64,000 nucleotides of DNA from Alteromonas sp. C1M14 (GTDB lineage Bacteria; Pseudomonadota; Gammaproteobacteria; Enterobacterales; Alteromonadaceae), in NCBI RefSeq assembly GCF_018860965.1, contig NZ_JAHKQF010000018.1:324683-388682 (forward strand), given 5' to 3'. The position numbers and the translations under genes are program-made. Shown piece after piece: positions 18,756 through 28,383 of the stretch. Numbering within the stretch: the first letter of the stretch is position 1; each line of letters opens with the position of its first letter. The notes below the pieces were generated by a model. That model saw nothing but the letters and a program-made list of their open reading frames with translations, did not search any database and had not been told where the DNA came from.

Positions 18756-19910
18756 ATGGCTTGGAATGAGCCGGGTGGCAAAAATAATGATCCTTGGAAG
18801 AATCGCGGCGGCCGCGACCAAGGTCCCCCGGATTTGGACGACATGTTCAAAAACCTGTTTGGTAAATTTGGAAAGATGGGCGGCGGCAGCGGCGGTTCAG
18901 GCAAAAGCTTGGGTACGTGGGGTGCAGGCGTAATCATCGCATTACTGATTGTAGTGTGGGTGGTAAGCGGGTTTTACACAATACGCGAATCGGAGCGGGG
19001 GGTAGTTCTGCGCTTTGGCGAATATTATAAACAAGTTGAACCCGGTTTACGCTGGAAGCCAACGTTTATCGATTCGGTTATCCCGGTGGATGTCACTTCA
19101 ATTCGAGACCAAGCATCAAGCGGTTCCATGCTGACCGAAGATGAAAACGTAGTTCGTGTGCAAATGGAAATGCAATTTCGGGTTATCGATCCGTATCGCT
19201 GGACCTTTGCCGTGACAAGCCCAGAGCTGAGCCTTAGTCAGGCGTTAGATAGCGCAATTCGTTATGTGGTAGGTCATTCGCAAATGGATGATGTGCTTAC
19301 CGACGGTCGTGAAGTGACCCGTCAACGGGTTTGGGAAGAATTACAGTCGATTATTGAACCTTATGATTTAGGTGTGGTGATTACGGATATGAACTTCCGT
19401 GATGCAAGACCCCCTGAAGAAGTGAAAGATGCGTTTGATGATGCGATTTCTGCACAGGAAGATGAGCAACGCTTTATTCGTGAAGCTGAAGCCTACGCCC
19501 GTGAAATTGAACCTCGCGCTCGTGGTCAAGTGAATCGAATGAATGAAGAAGCCCAAGCTTACAAAGAACAGATTATTCTTGAAGCCCAAGGTGAAGTCGC
19601 TCGTTTCTCTGAACTGCTACCGCAATATGAAGCTGCACCGGAAGTCACGCGGGAACGTATCTACCTAGAAACCATGGAAGCCGTGCTCGGCAGCACCAGT
19701 AAGGTTTTGGTGGACACGAAAGGTGGTAACAACATGATGTACCTGCCGCTAGATAAACTGATGGAGCAAAAAGCGAATAGTTCCTCCTCACAAGGTAGAA
19801 ACAATAGCACCTATCAAAGTGCGCCAATGTCTACCACAAATGATACGTCGCGCAATTCATCTACCACGTCGGGTATCCGTGACAGCCGCTTTCAAAATGG
19901 GGGAGAATAA
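18756..19910 (+). CDS. hflK: FtsH protease modulator HflK
   Basis: Encodes 384 residues of the SPFH/prohibitin family. A glycine-rich cytoplasmic N terminus (about 1-48) precedes one membrane helix (about 52-70, GVIIALLIVVWVVSGFYTI). The periplasmic SPFH domain and a long helical region (about 230-310, rich in Glu/Ala/Arg) follow. The C-terminal 60 residues are low-complexity Ser/Thr/Asn. With HflC it builds the large cage around the FtsH protease in the inner membrane. Separated from hflC by 3 bases. Confidence 0.96.
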   Translation: MAWNEPGGKNNDPWKNRGGRDQGPPDLDDMFKNLFGKFGKMGGGSGGSGKSLGTWGAGVIIALLIVVWVVSGFYTIRESERGVVLRFGEYYKQVEPGLRWKPTFIDSVIPVDVTSIRDQASSGSMLTEDENVVRVQMEMQFRVIDPYRWTFAVTSPELSLSQALDSAIRYVVGHSQMDDVLTDGREVTRQRVWEELQSIIEPYDLGVVITDMNFRDARPPEEVKDAFDDAISAQEDEQRFIREAEAYAREIEPRARGQVNRMNEEAQAYKEQIILEAQGEVARFSELLPQYEAAPEVTRERIYLETMEAVLGSTSKVLVDTKGGNNMMYLPLDKLMEQKANSSSSQGRNNSTYQSAPMSTTNDTSRNSSTTSGIRDSRFQNGGE

Positions 19911-19913
19911 CAT

Positions 19914-20798
19914 ATGAAAAATCTAATCATTGCTATTGTTGTGATTTTTGGCATGTTGTTGTCCGGTTCATTGTTTGTGGTATCGGAAGGCGAAAAAGCC
20001 ATTGTTATCCAGTTTGGTAAAGTGCAAAGAGATGAAGCCACCGGTGACACCCGAGTGTTTGAACCTGGGCTACATTTTAAACTGCCTTTCATCGATACAG
20101 TGCGTCGTTTAGATGCGCGTATTCAAACGTTAGATGATGCGCCAGATCGTTTTGTTACGTCAGAAAAGAAAGATCTTATTGTTGATTCTTACGTTAAGTG
20201 GAAAATTAACGACTTCGCCCAATATTACCTCGCCACCCAAGGCGGGAATAAATTACAGGCTGAAGCCCTACTTAAGCAAAAAGTGAACAACGGATTACGT
20301 TCTGAGTTTGGTACGCGTACCATTTCACAAATCGTGTCAGGCGAGCGTTCAGCTTTAATGAATCAAGCGATGGAACAGGCCAGTGAGTCCTCCAGTGAGC
20401 TGGGCATTGAAATTGTCGACGTACGGGTGAAACAAATCAATTTGCCGGACGAAGTCAGTAATGCGATTTTCCAACGTATGCGAGCTGAACGTGCTGCCGT
20501 AGCTAGAGAACACCGTTCTGAAGGTCAAGAACAAGCGGAAGTGATTCGCGCTGATATTGATGCCAAAGTGACGGTTATGGTGGCAGATGCCGAGCGAAAT
20601 GCTCGTCAAGTTCGCGGTGAAGGCGATGCGTTAGCGGCACAAATTTATGCCAATACGTACTCGAAAAACCCTGAATTCTATAGCTTCTTAAGAAGCATGG
20701 ATGCATACCGTAAAAGCTTTAACGGCAATAGCGATATTATGGTGCTAGAGCCAGATAGTGATTTCTTTAAGTATCTTAATACTTCAAAGTCAAAATAA
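19914..20798 (+). CDS. hflC: FtsH protease modulator HflC
   Basis: Encodes 294 residues. One N-terminal membrane anchor (NLIIAIVVIFGMLLSGSLFVV, residues about 3-23, listed here in part) is followed by an SPFH domain (EGEKAIVIQFGKV, EPGLHFKLPFIDTVRRLDAR) and a coiled region with AREHRSEGQEQAEVIRADID. It is the partner of HflK in the FtsH-associated complex. It ends the long queG/nnr-hflC gene block, which is closed by a terminator at 20821. Confidence 0.96.
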   Translation: MKNLIIAIVVIFGMLLSGSLFVVSEGEKAIVIQFGKVQRDEATGDTRVFEPGLHFKLPFIDTVRRLDARIQTLDDAPDRFVTSEKKDLIVDSYVKWKINDFAQYYLATQGGNKLQAEALLKQKVNNGLRSEFGTRTISQIVSGERSALMNQAMEQASESSSELGIEIVDVRVKQINLPDEVSNAIFQRMRAERAAVAREHRSEGQEQAEVIRADIDAKVTVMVADAERNARQVRGEGDALAAQIYANTYSKNPEFYSFLRSMDAYRKSFNGNSDIMVLEPDSDFFKYLNTSKSK

Positions 20799-20820
20799 TC
20801 CTACAAAACGAAACACCTGC

Positions 20821-20849
20821 AAAAGCCCGCTTAATATGCGGGCTTTTTT
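20821..20849 (+). terminator. Intrinsic terminator after hflC
   Basis: The stem AAAAGCCCGC / GCGGGCTTTT with a 7-base loop ends in six Ts, 22 bases after the hflC stop. Confidence 0.92.
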
Positions 20850-21011
20850 ATGACGGTAATGATCATCATGCCATGCTAGTGGGAGTGATTGGTTTTGTAG
20901 ACATTACTGCCAATATGAGGTTTATCCGCTATACTGTCTCCCGCTAATTACATAATAAGATAACGACATTTTATTTGTCATTATTACTAAAAAAACGACA
21001 GAGGTTTTCTA

Positions 21012-22610
21012 GTGGGATCGAATCAATCGAACGTGCCACCGGCGCAAGCTAAGGCATCATCGGGATGGTTTGCGCGATTTTTAGCCACCGTAGAGTGGTT
21101 AGGTAATTTGCTGCCGCACCCCATCACTTTATTTGCGCTTTTATCCGTATTTATTGTTCTTTTAAGTGGTGTACTTGGCTACTTTGATGTGGCTGTGGCC
21201 GACCCCCGTCCTGAGGGTGCTAAAGGCCGTGAAGCCGATGGCATGATCGAGGTTATCTCTTTGGTGAGTGCCGAAGGGTTACAACGTATTGTCACGGGGT
21301 TAGTTACAAATTTCACCGGGTTTGCGCCATTAGGCACGGTACTTGTTGCACTACTCGGTGTGTCTGTGGCCGAACATTCCGGCATGTTATCGGCCTTGAT
21401 GCGAGGCTTAGTCATGGGCGCGCCTAAGCGGGTGGTGACCTTTGCAATTGTGTTTGCTGGTATCTTATCGAATACCGCATCAGAACTGGGTTATGTGGTA
21501 CTTATCCCTTTAGCCGCCATGATCTTTCATTCCTTAGGGCGGCACCCGTTAGCGGGTTTAGCAGCGGCTTTCGCGGGGGTATCGGCGGGCTACAGTGCCA
21601 ATTTACTATTAGGTACGGTGGACCCTCTTTTATCGGGTATCACTGAAGCGGCGGCGCATATGATTGACCCGACTTACCGTGTCGGGCCAGAAGTAAACTG
21701 GTACTTTATGTTCATCAGCACCTTTGTTATAGCCCTTATGGGAACCTTGGTAACAGATAAAATCGTGGAACCTCGGTTAGGTGAATACAACAACAAGGAT
21801 GCGTCGGTATCCTTAGAAGAGCAATCCATGTCGGCGCCCACAGCCCTAGAACGCAAAGGATTGATGCTAGCCGGGTTAGCTTTTGTGGTGGTGTGTGGGA
21901 TCTTAGCGTTAACCATTGTGCCGGAAAGCGGACCGTTGCGTAATCCACAAACCGGGGGCGTTACCGGTTCACCTTTCCTTAAAGGAATTGTAGCTTTTAT
22001 CTTTATTACCTTCGCCATCCCCGGCTTTGTTTACGGCAAAGTGGTGGGTACGATGAAAAACGACAAGGATGTCATTAACGCCATGTCCAAAAGCATGGGG
22101 GCAATGGGCCTTTATATTACCTTGGTTTTCTTTGCCGCCCAATTTGTGGCCTTTTTTAAATGGACAAATTTAGGGACGTTCATGGCGGTGAAAGGCGCGG
22201 CCTTGTTACAGGCCGCAGGGCTTGATGGGCCGTCGGTGTTTATTCTGTTTATACTTATGTGTGGGCTGGTGAATTTGTCATTAGGCAGTGCCTCGGCCCA
22301 ATGGGCTGTCACGGCCCCCATTTTCGTGCCCATGTTGATGTTACTCGGTTATGCGCCCGAGGTGATTCAAGCGGCGTATCGAATTGGAGATTCTGTGACT
22401 AACGTGATTTCCCCAATGATGAGTTATTTTGGTCTTATTCTGGCCATGGCCGCTCGGTATCGCAAAGATGTGGGGTTAGGTACCTTGATTGCGATGATGT
22501 TACCGTACTCCATGGTATTTATTATTGGTTGGACAATATTGTTTTTCACTTGGGTGTTCTTATTGGGCATGCCAGTAGGCCCAGGGGCGGCTACCTACTA
22601 TCAACCTTGA
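21012..22610 (+). CDS. AbgT family transporter
   Basis: Encodes 532 residues with about 11-13 hydrophobic segments, a member of the AbgT family (p-aminobenzoyl-glutamate import in E. coli AbgT; sulfonamide/antimetabolite export in MtrF and YdaH). The N terminus WLGNLLPHPITLFALLSVF, the SAGYSANLLLGTVDPLLSG segment and the C-terminal GDSVTNVISPMMSYFGLIL are family hallmarks. The start GTG follows AGAGG. It has its own terminator, so it is monocistronic. Substrate and direction of transport cannot be read from sequence alone. Confidence 0.9.
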   Translation: MGSNQSNVPPAQAKASSGWFARFLATVEWLGNLLPHPITLFALLSVFIVLLSGVLGYFDVAVADPRPEGAKGREADGMIEVISLVSAEGLQRIVTGLVTNFTGFAPLGTVLVALLGVSVAEHSGMLSALMRGLVMGAPKRVVTFAIVFAGILSNTASELGYVVLIPLAAMIFHSLGRHPLAGLAAAFAGVSAGYSANLLLGTVDPLLSGITEAAAHMIDPTYRVGPEVNWYFMFISTFVIALMGTLVTDKIVEPRLGEYNNKDASVSLEEQSMSAPTALERKGLMLAGLAFVVVCGILALTIVPESGPLRNPQTGGVTGSPFLKGIVAFIFITFAIPGFVYGKVVGTMKNDKDVINAMSKSMGAMGLYITLVFFAAQFVAFFKWTNLGTFMAVKGAALLQAAGLDGPSVFILFILMCGLVNLSLGSASAQWAVTAPIFVPMLMLLGYAPEVIQAAYRIGDSVTNVISPMMSYFGLILAMAARYRKDVGLGTLIAMMLPYSMVFIIGWTILFFTWVFLLGMPVGPGAATYYQP

Positions 22611-22614
22611 AAAT

Positions 22615-22642
22615 AACGCCGGCAACTTAGCCGGCGTTTTTT
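22615..22642 (+). terminator. Intrinsic terminator after the AbgT gene
   Basis: A 9-bp stem AACGCCGGC / GCCGGCGTT with a 6-base loop is followed by a T-run, 5 bases after the stop codon. Confidence 0.93.
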
Positions 22643-22772
22643 ATTCTCGCTGGGGTTTATCGGTTTATTAAAACCGGACAATCGAGTAATTACTTGTTTA
22701 ACGGGGATCAAAACCTTGAGCTTGTTAGTATAATACAGTTAATCCATATAAATATGTTTAGGTTCATACAGC

Positions 22773-23858
22773 ATGAAATATATAAATACGCCTGATTTTT
22801 CCCATAAACAGGGTGATCGCATTGGTGTGTTGGTAACCAATTTAGGTACCCCAGAAGCGCCCACTAAGTCGGCGTTGAAAACGTACCTAAAGGAGTTTCT
22901 CTCTGATCCACGGGTGGTAGAAGTACCGCGGTTGCTGTGGTGGATGATACTCAACGGTGTGATTCTAAATATTCGTCCTAAACGGTCTGCCGCGGCGTAT
23001 GCCAGTGTATGGACAGACGAAGGCTCGCCCTTGATGGCTATCACTAAAAAGCAACAAGCCGCCCTTGCTACTCGTTGTCAGGAAAAATACGGTGAAAACG
23101 TAGTGGTGGAGTTCGCCATGCGTTATGGCCACCCTGCAATAGCCGATGTGATTGACGGCATGCTTGCTCAAGGTGTCCGCAAGTTAGTTGTTGTGCCTCT
23201 ATACCCGCAGTACTGCGCATCGACAACCGCCTCTACCTTTGATGCCGTGGCGGCAGATTTTACCCAACGTCGGTGGATGCCCGAATTGCGGTTTGTCACC
23301 CATTACCATGACAATGCAGAGTATATAGAGGCGCTAGCAAAGAGTGTACGGGCTCATTGGCAGACCCATGGTCAGGCTGACTTATTGCTCATGTCTTTTC
23401 ATGGGATCCCTAAGCGTTATCTGACCTTAGGTGATCCCTATTATTGTGAATGTCATAAAACCTCACGGTTATTGGCCCAAGCACTTAACTTACAACCGGA
23501 CCAATACATGACCACTTTTCAGTCCCGTTTTGGCCGAGAAGAATGGTTACAGCCCTACACCGACGCCACGATGAAAGGGCTACCGGCAAAAGGGGTGAAA
23601 TCCGTTCAGGTTATGTGCCCGGGTTTTTCTGCTGATTGCTTGGAGACCATCGAAGAGATTGGTGAAGAAAACCGTGATTACTTTATGGAGGCCGGAGGCG
23701 AGAATTTTGAGTATATCCCCGCGCTCAATGACCAACCGGCCCACATGGACATGCTATTTAATCTTATTCATACCCAACTACACGGGTGGGATGAAGCCAT
23801 AAGTGACGACAATGGTCTTCGTGAATCGTTAGCTAAGGCTAAAGGAGCACAGCAATAA
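22773..23858 (+). CDS. hemH: Ferrochelatase
   Basis: Encodes 361 residues that insert iron into protoporphyrin IX, the final heme step. LVTNLGTPEAPTKSALKTYL (about residues 20-39), RYGHPAI, the catalytic-His segment LLLMSFHGIPKRYL (about 207-220), TFQSRFGREEWLQPYT and CPGFSADCLETIEEI are all present. The length exceeds that of E. coli HemH (320) mainly at both ends. A TATAAT sequence is present about 40 bases upstream. It is 1 base from the following DUF4112 gene, so the two are likely co-transcribed. Confidence 0.96.
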   Translation: MKYINTPDFSHKQGDRIGVLVTNLGTPEAPTKSALKTYLKEFLSDPRVVEVPRLLWWMILNGVILNIRPKRSAAAYASVWTDEGSPLMAITKKQQAALATRCQEKYGENVVVEFAMRYGHPAIADVIDGMLAQGVRKLVVVPLYPQYCASTTASTFDAVAADFTQRRWMPELRFVTHYHDNAEYIEALAKSVRAHWQTHGQADLLLMSFHGIPKRYLTLGDPYYCECHKTSRLLAQALNLQPDQYMTTFQSRFGREEWLQPYTDATMKGLPAKGVKSVQVMCPGFSADCLETIEEIGEENRDYFMEAGGENFEYIPALNDQPAHMDMLFNLIHTQLHGWDEAISDDNGLRESLAKAKGAQQ

Positions 23859-23859
23859 C

Positions 23860-24282
23860 ATGAGCAAAAACACCGAGGTTCGTGCACCTGCGCCTTTGTT
23901 AAAGGCGCAGAAGTGGGCAAACGTACTGGATACCGCAGTGAAATTACCCGTGATCCCCTTTCGCATCGGGTTAGATTCTATTGTTGGATTATTGCCAGGT
24001 CTTGGTGATGGATTAATGCTGCTAGCGGGTTTGCGCATTGTGATGCTAGGAAAGTCATTGGGCATGCCTAAGGCGTTGGTGTCGGCGATGGTACGCAATG
24101 CGCTGCTAGATTTTGCCATCGGATTTATACCTGTGTTTGGTGATATTGCCGATTTCTTCTTTAAATCTAATCAGAAAAATGTGCGCATCATGGAGAAGTG
24201 GTGGATTAGCAACAACAAAGGGGCGGTTGATAAGCACACGGCTGAAAAACTACAACAGTGGCGGGAAAAGTTATCTGACTAG
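23860..24282 (+). CDS. DUF4112 family membrane protein
   Basis: Encodes 140 residues matching the DUF4112 pattern: WANVLDTAVKLPVIPFRIGL, then DSIVGLLPGLGDGLMLLAG, and FIPVFGDIADFFFKSNQKN. Two or three hydrophobic segments (about residues 40-65, 84-110) suggest an inner-membrane protein. The gene starts one base after the hemH stop and uses a GGAG inside the end of hemH. Function is unknown in the family; coupling to ferrochelatase here is only positional. Confidence 0.8.
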   Translation: MSKNTEVRAPAPLLKAQKWANVLDTAVKLPVIPFRIGLDSIVGLLPGLGDGLMLLAGLRIVMLGKSLGMPKALVSAMVRNALLDFAIGFIPVFGDIADFFFKSNQKNVRIMEKWWISNNKGAVDKHTAEKLQQWREKLSD

Positions 24283-24417
24283 ACAGTTACCCGTCTCAAA
24301 ATCCAATTATCGGTAAACGCTTTCATCCTTTTAACCGTAGCACCTTGTACTCGATTCATATTTTCTCCGCGCCAATAAAGCCAAGAGGAAATGTTAGATA
24401 ACGGAGTGCAACGATCT

Positions 24418-26058
24418 ATGAAAGCGTCAGATCTTTTTGTAAAAGCCTTGGAGGCAGAAGGTGTTGAATACATCTTCGGTATTCCAGGGGAAGAAAACCT
24501 CGACCTACTTGAGTCTTTAAGAACCTCATCGATTAAACTGATTTTAACCCGCCATGAACAAGGGGCCGGTTTTATGGCGGCCACCTATGGACGTCTGACC
24601 GGTAAAGTGGGCGTGTGTTTAGCTACCTTAGGCCCTGGCGCGACCAATCTGGTAACCCCAGCCGCCTATGCCCAATTAGGCGCCATGCCGATGCTTATGA
24701 TCACTGGACAAAAACCGATAAAAACCAGTAAGCAGGGGCGGTTTCAGGTAATTGATATTGTCGATATGATGCGGCCGATTACCAAGTATACCAATCAAGT
24801 GGTAAGTGGCGATCGTATCCCGTCTATTATCCGTGAAGCATGCCGGTTGGCCACAGAAGAACGGCCAGGTGCGGTGCATATCGAATTACCTGAAGATATT
24901 GCCACAGAAGACACCAAGGCGCCCATTCTTTCACCGAGCTACACCCGCCGGCCTATTGCTGAATATAAAGCCATCAACAATGCTGTGTCGATGATTGAGT
25001 CGGCTAGCTCACCATTACTTCTGATTGGGGCGGGTGCAAATAGAAAATTAACGGCAAAAATGCTGCGGGAATTGGTGGATAAAACCGGCATCCCATTTAT
25101 TACCACGCAAATGGGGAAAGGGGTACTCAATGAAAGTGATCCGCTCTTTGCCGGCAATACGGCATTGTCCGATGGTGATTTTGTTCACCGAGCTATTCAT
25201 CGCGCTGATCTGATCATAAATGTAGGTCATGACGTGGTAGAAAAACCGCCCTTTTTTATGCACGACGATGGCAAGCAAGTTATCCACATTAACTTTGAAC
25301 CAGCGGCGGTGGACCCGGTTTATTTTCCACAAGCCGAAGTAGTAGGAGATATCGCCAACAGTCTCTGGCAGATTAAAGAAAAAATCACACCGCAAAAAAG
25401 CTGGAAGTTGAACTTCTATAAAGATGTTCACGAGGCTTATGTTGAACACCGTGGTGAAGCCGAAGATGATGGCCGCTTTCCCGTGTTACCAGAAAGGTTT
25501 GTGCGCGACGTGCGAAAGGTCATGCCCGACGATGGCATTGTGACCCTCGATAACGGTGTCTACAAAATTTGGTTTGCACGCAATTACCCCGCTTATCACC
25601 CCAATACCTTATTACTTGATAACGCCCTGGCAAGCATGGGGGCGGGGCTTCCCTCAGCCATTGCCGCCAAACTAGTGCACCGAGACGTGCCCGTGATGAG
25701 TGTCTGCGGGGACGGGGGATTTATGATGAACAGTCAGGAAATAGAAACCGCCGTCAGGCTTGGTATTGACCTCACTGTGGTGGTATTGCGTGATGATGCC
25801 TACGGCATGATCAAATGGAAGCAATCTCATATGTCATTAGACAATTTTGGTTTGGATTACGGTAATCCCGACCTCGTTGAGTATGCAAAAAGTTATGGTG
25901 CACAGGGGTGGCGTATCACCGAAACTGAGGAGTTAGCCAAGCAAATCGAAACCTGTCTTTCCACCCCAGGTGTGCACATTGTTGATTGTCCCGTGGATTA
26001 CAGCATGAATGATAAGACGTTAAATCAAACAATCCGCGAACTTAGTGATAAATTATAA
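24418..26058 (+). CDS. ThDP-dependent acetolactate synthase-like enzyme, large subunit type
   Basis: Encodes 546 residues of the thiamine diphosphate family. The N-terminal PYR domain has GVEYIFGIPGEENLDLLESL and the catalytic Glu in LTRHEQGAGFMAA (about residue 49). The C-terminal PP domain has GDGGFMMNSQEIETAVRLG (about 436-454) followed by LRDDAYGMIKWKQ. No regulatory small subunit is next to it, so it resembles catabolic or orphan acetolactate synthases rather than IlvBN. I start at ATG 24418, where the family N terminus MKASDLFVKALE begins; ATG 24391 is also in frame with AGAGG before it. It is 10 bases from an aldehyde dehydrogenase gene, which suggests a shared aldehyde or 2-keto acid pathway. 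The substrate is uncertain. Confidence 0.82.
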   Translation: MKASDLFVKALEAEGVEYIFGIPGEENLDLLESLRTSSIKLILTRHEQGAGFMAATYGRLTGKVGVCLATLGPGATNLVTPAAYAQLGAMPMLMITGQKPIKTSKQGRFQVIDIVDMMRPITKYTNQVVSGDRIPSIIREACRLATEERPGAVHIELPEDIATEDTKAPILSPSYTRRPIAEYKAINNAVSMIESASSPLLLIGAGANRKLTAKMLRELVDKTGIPFITTQMGKGVLNESDPLFAGNTALSDGDFVHRAIHRADLIINVGHDVVEKPPFFMHDDGKQVIHINFEPAAVDPVYFPQAEVVGDIANSLWQIKEKITPQKSWKLNFYKDVHEAYVEHRGEAEDDGRFPVLPERFVRDVRKVMPDDGIVTLDNGVYKIWFARNYPAYHPNTLLLDNALASMGAGLPSAIAAKLVHRDVPVMSVCGDGGFMMNSQEIETAVRLGIDLTVVVLRDDAYGMIKWKQSHMSLDNFGLDYGNPDLVEYAKSYGAQGWRITETEELAKQIETCLSTPGVHIVDCPVDYSMNDKTLNQTIRELSDKL

Positions 26059-26068
26059 GGAGCCTAGC

Positions 26069-27496
26069 ATGTTAAAAGACAGCTATCCCTACTACCTTGC
26101 CAGTGAACCGGTGTTTGCTAATCAAGACCTCTGTGTGACTAATAAGTACACCGGCGAGGTTGCTACCCGTGTGGCCAAAGCCGATGCGAAGGTGATTGAT
26201 AAGGCCATCGCCGCCGCACAACAGGCGCAGCCAGCCATGACAGCAATGCGAGCCTATGAACGAAAGGCCGTGCTAGACCATTGTATTGCTCGGTTTACTG
26301 AACGCAAAGATGAACTAGCCAAAGCCTTGTGTATAGAAGCAGGCAAGCCCATTAATGACGCGCAAGGAGAAGTAACCCGCCTTATCGATACGTTCAGAAT
26401 TGCCTCTGAAGAAAGCGTTCGCATAGAAGGTGAAGTGCTCAACCTTGAAATATCAGCACGAGCGAAAGGGTATCAGGGCATGACCAAACGAGTTCCCATT
26501 GGACCTTGTTCGTTTATCTCACCGTTTAACTTTCCACTGAACTTAGCCGCTCATAAGGTGGCACCTGCCATAGCGGCAGGATGTACCTTTGTACTTAAAC
26601 CGGCCTCCCGTACCCCTATTGGCGCCCTTATTATTGGCGAAGTATTGGCAGAAACGGCGTTACCGAAAGGCGCGTTCTCTATTCTACCTTGTAGCCGGGA
26701 CGGCGCTGACTTGTTTACTTCCGATGAGCGATTAAAGTTACTTAGCTTTACCGGTTCGCCAGATGTGGGTTGGGCGCTGAAAGCGAAAGCGGGAAAGAAA
26801 CCCGTGGTATTGGAGTTAGGTGGAAATGCTGCCTGTGTGGTGGATGAGGATACCGATCTTGATGATGCCGTCTCTCGCATCATTGTGGGAGCTTTCTATC
26901 AGTCAGGGCAAAGCTGCATCAGTGTGCAGCGTATCTTGGTGCATCAAAACATTTACGATGACTTTCGGCAAAAATTTGTAGCTAAAGCATCGGAGTTGGT
27001 CAGTGGTGATCCCGCCAATGAAGAGACGTTTATTGGCCCGATGATTTCCGAGTCTGAAGCTAAGCGTCTTGAGGATTGGATCCAGCAAGCACGGGCGAGT
27101 GGAGCCACTATTCTATGCGGTGGAACCCGTAAAGGGGCGTTGTTGGAAGCAACCGTCATGGAAAATGTGCCCGAGGATTGTAACGCCAGTGCGCAAGAAG
27201 CGTTCGGTCCCCTTTGTGTGTTACAACCTTTTGACGATTTTGATTCTGCGTTAGACCAAGTGAATAATAGCCGTTATGGGTTGCAGGCGGGAGTCTTTAC
27301 CCGGGATCTTTATAAAGCCCATCAAGCTTGGGATACTTTGGATGTGGGGGGCGTTATTATCGGTGATGTACCCAGTTGGCGGGTGGATAACATGCCTTAC
27401 GGTGGCGTGAAGGATTCCGGATTAGGTCGAGAAGGTGTTCGTTACGCCATCGAAGATATGACAGAAACGCGGCTAATGGTGATAAGAACGCCTTAA
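26069..27496 (+). CDS. NAD(P)-dependent aldehyde dehydrogenase
   Basis: Encodes 475 residues of the ALDH superfamily. Conserved elements: FISPFNFPLNLAAHKVAPAI (about residues 142-161), FTGSPDVGWALKAKAG, catalytic Glu in VVLELGGNAACVV (about 250), catalytic Cys in YQSGQSCISVQRI (about 284), and the C-terminal GLQAGVFTRD. ATG 26069 has AAGGAG at good spacing; an in-frame start 24 bases upstream would overlap the preceding gene. It follows the ThDP enzyme within 10 bases, so both form a two-gene operon. The likely role is oxidising the aldehyde made or handled by the first enzyme; the substrate is not assigned. Confidence 0.88.
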   Translation: MLKDSYPYYLASEPVFANQDLCVTNKYTGEVATRVAKADAKVIDKAIAAAQQAQPAMTAMRAYERKAVLDHCIARFTERKDELAKALCIEAGKPINDAQGEVTRLIDTFRIASEESVRIEGEVLNLEISARAKGYQGMTKRVPIGPCSFISPFNFPLNLAAHKVAPAIAAGCTFVLKPASRTPIGALIIGEVLAETALPKGAFSILPCSRDGADLFTSDERLKLLSFTGSPDVGWALKAKAGKKPVVLELGGNAACVVDEDTDLDDAVSRIIVGAFYQSGQSCISVQRILVHQNIYDDFRQKFVAKASELVSGDPANEETFIGPMISESEAKRLEDWIQQARASGATILCGGTRKGALLEATVMENVPEDCNASAQEAFGPLCVLQPFDDFDSALDQVNNSRYGLQAGVFTRDLYKAHQAWDTLDVGGVIIGDVPSWRVDNMPYGGVKDSGLGREGVRYAIEDMTETRLMVIRTP

Positions 27497-27615
27497 AGCA
27501 TTGGGAAATATTGTCCGGGTTTTGAGCGCAAAGCAGTGTTTGACCGTATTATTCCACTAAGTGTGACAATGGGATATATCGTCCTATTCACCCAGTATGT
27601 AATGTGGAGATAGGA

Positions 27616-28380
27616 ATGCTAGATAAAAGTCAGTTGAGTCAAACCGTGTCCCAGCCAAATATGGATGAACAGGAAATCGCCCGCTTTGATGCGTTGGCAA
27701 GCTCCTGGTGGGATCCAAAGGGGCATTATAAAACTTCACTGGCGTTTAACGCTGTGCGAGTCGACTACATCGTCAGTACCATCAAGCATCACTTTAAGCC
27801 CCATGGCGCGGCGGATAAGCTGCTTGATGGCTTGTCTGTGCTGGATGTGGGGAGTGGCGGTGGCCTGATTTGTGAACCGTTGGCAAAACGGGGCGCGGAA
27901 GTTACCGGTATTGATGCCAGTGGTGTGAGTGTTGAAGTGGCGCGGCGTCATGCTGCCCGCAGTAACCTAGCCATTTCTTATCATCACACACTGGCCTCCC
28001 AATGGGCCGCTAGCGGGCATCAGTACGATATCGTGATTAACGCCGAGGTAGTGGAGCATGTGCCTTGCCAAGAACAGTTAATAAAGGAATGTGCCAGCAT
28101 GGTAAAGCCCGGCGGCTTACTTATTTTGGCGACGTTAAATCGTACGGTGCGTAGTTATTTTGTGGCCATTGTTGGTGCCGAATACATAATGCGATACTTA
28201 CCCATAGGCACTCACGACTGGACGAAATTTGTTAAACCTGCCGAGTTGGAACGCTGGTTAAGCGGGGCTTTTGTCCGTCAGCATATTACCGGCTTTGCGC
28301 TGAATCCTCTAAACGGGGTATGGCGGGCGAGCTCATCGCAGGCGGTGAACTACATGGCCAGTTTTAAACACAGCGCATAG
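27616..28380 (+). CDS. ubiG: Ubiquinone biosynthesis O-methyltransferase UbiG
   Basis: Encodes 254 residues (E. coli 240), the SAM-dependent enzyme that performs both O-methylations of ubiquinone synthesis. It has the UbiG N terminus EIARFDALASSWWDPKGHYKTSLAFN, motif I VLDVGSGGGLICEPLA (about residues 75-90) and INAEVVEHVP, and NRTVRSYFVAIVGAEYIMRYLP with the membrane-associating insert. ATG 27616 is preceded by GGAGATAGGA. It converges on the DNA ligase gene with 3 bases between stop codons and no visible terminator. Confidence 0.94.
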   Translation: MLDKSQLSQTVSQPNMDEQEIARFDALASSWWDPKGHYKTSLAFNAVRVDYIVSTIKHHFKPHGAADKLLDGLSVLDVGSGGGLICEPLAKRGAEVTGIDASGVSVEVARRHAARSNLAISYHHTLASQWAASGHQYDIVINAEVVEHVPCQEQLIKECASMVKPGGLLILATLNRTVRSYFVAIVGAEYIMRYLPIGTHDWTKFVKPAELERWLSGAFVRQHITGFALNPLNGVWRASSSQAVNYMASFKHSA

Positions 28381-28383
28381 GCA

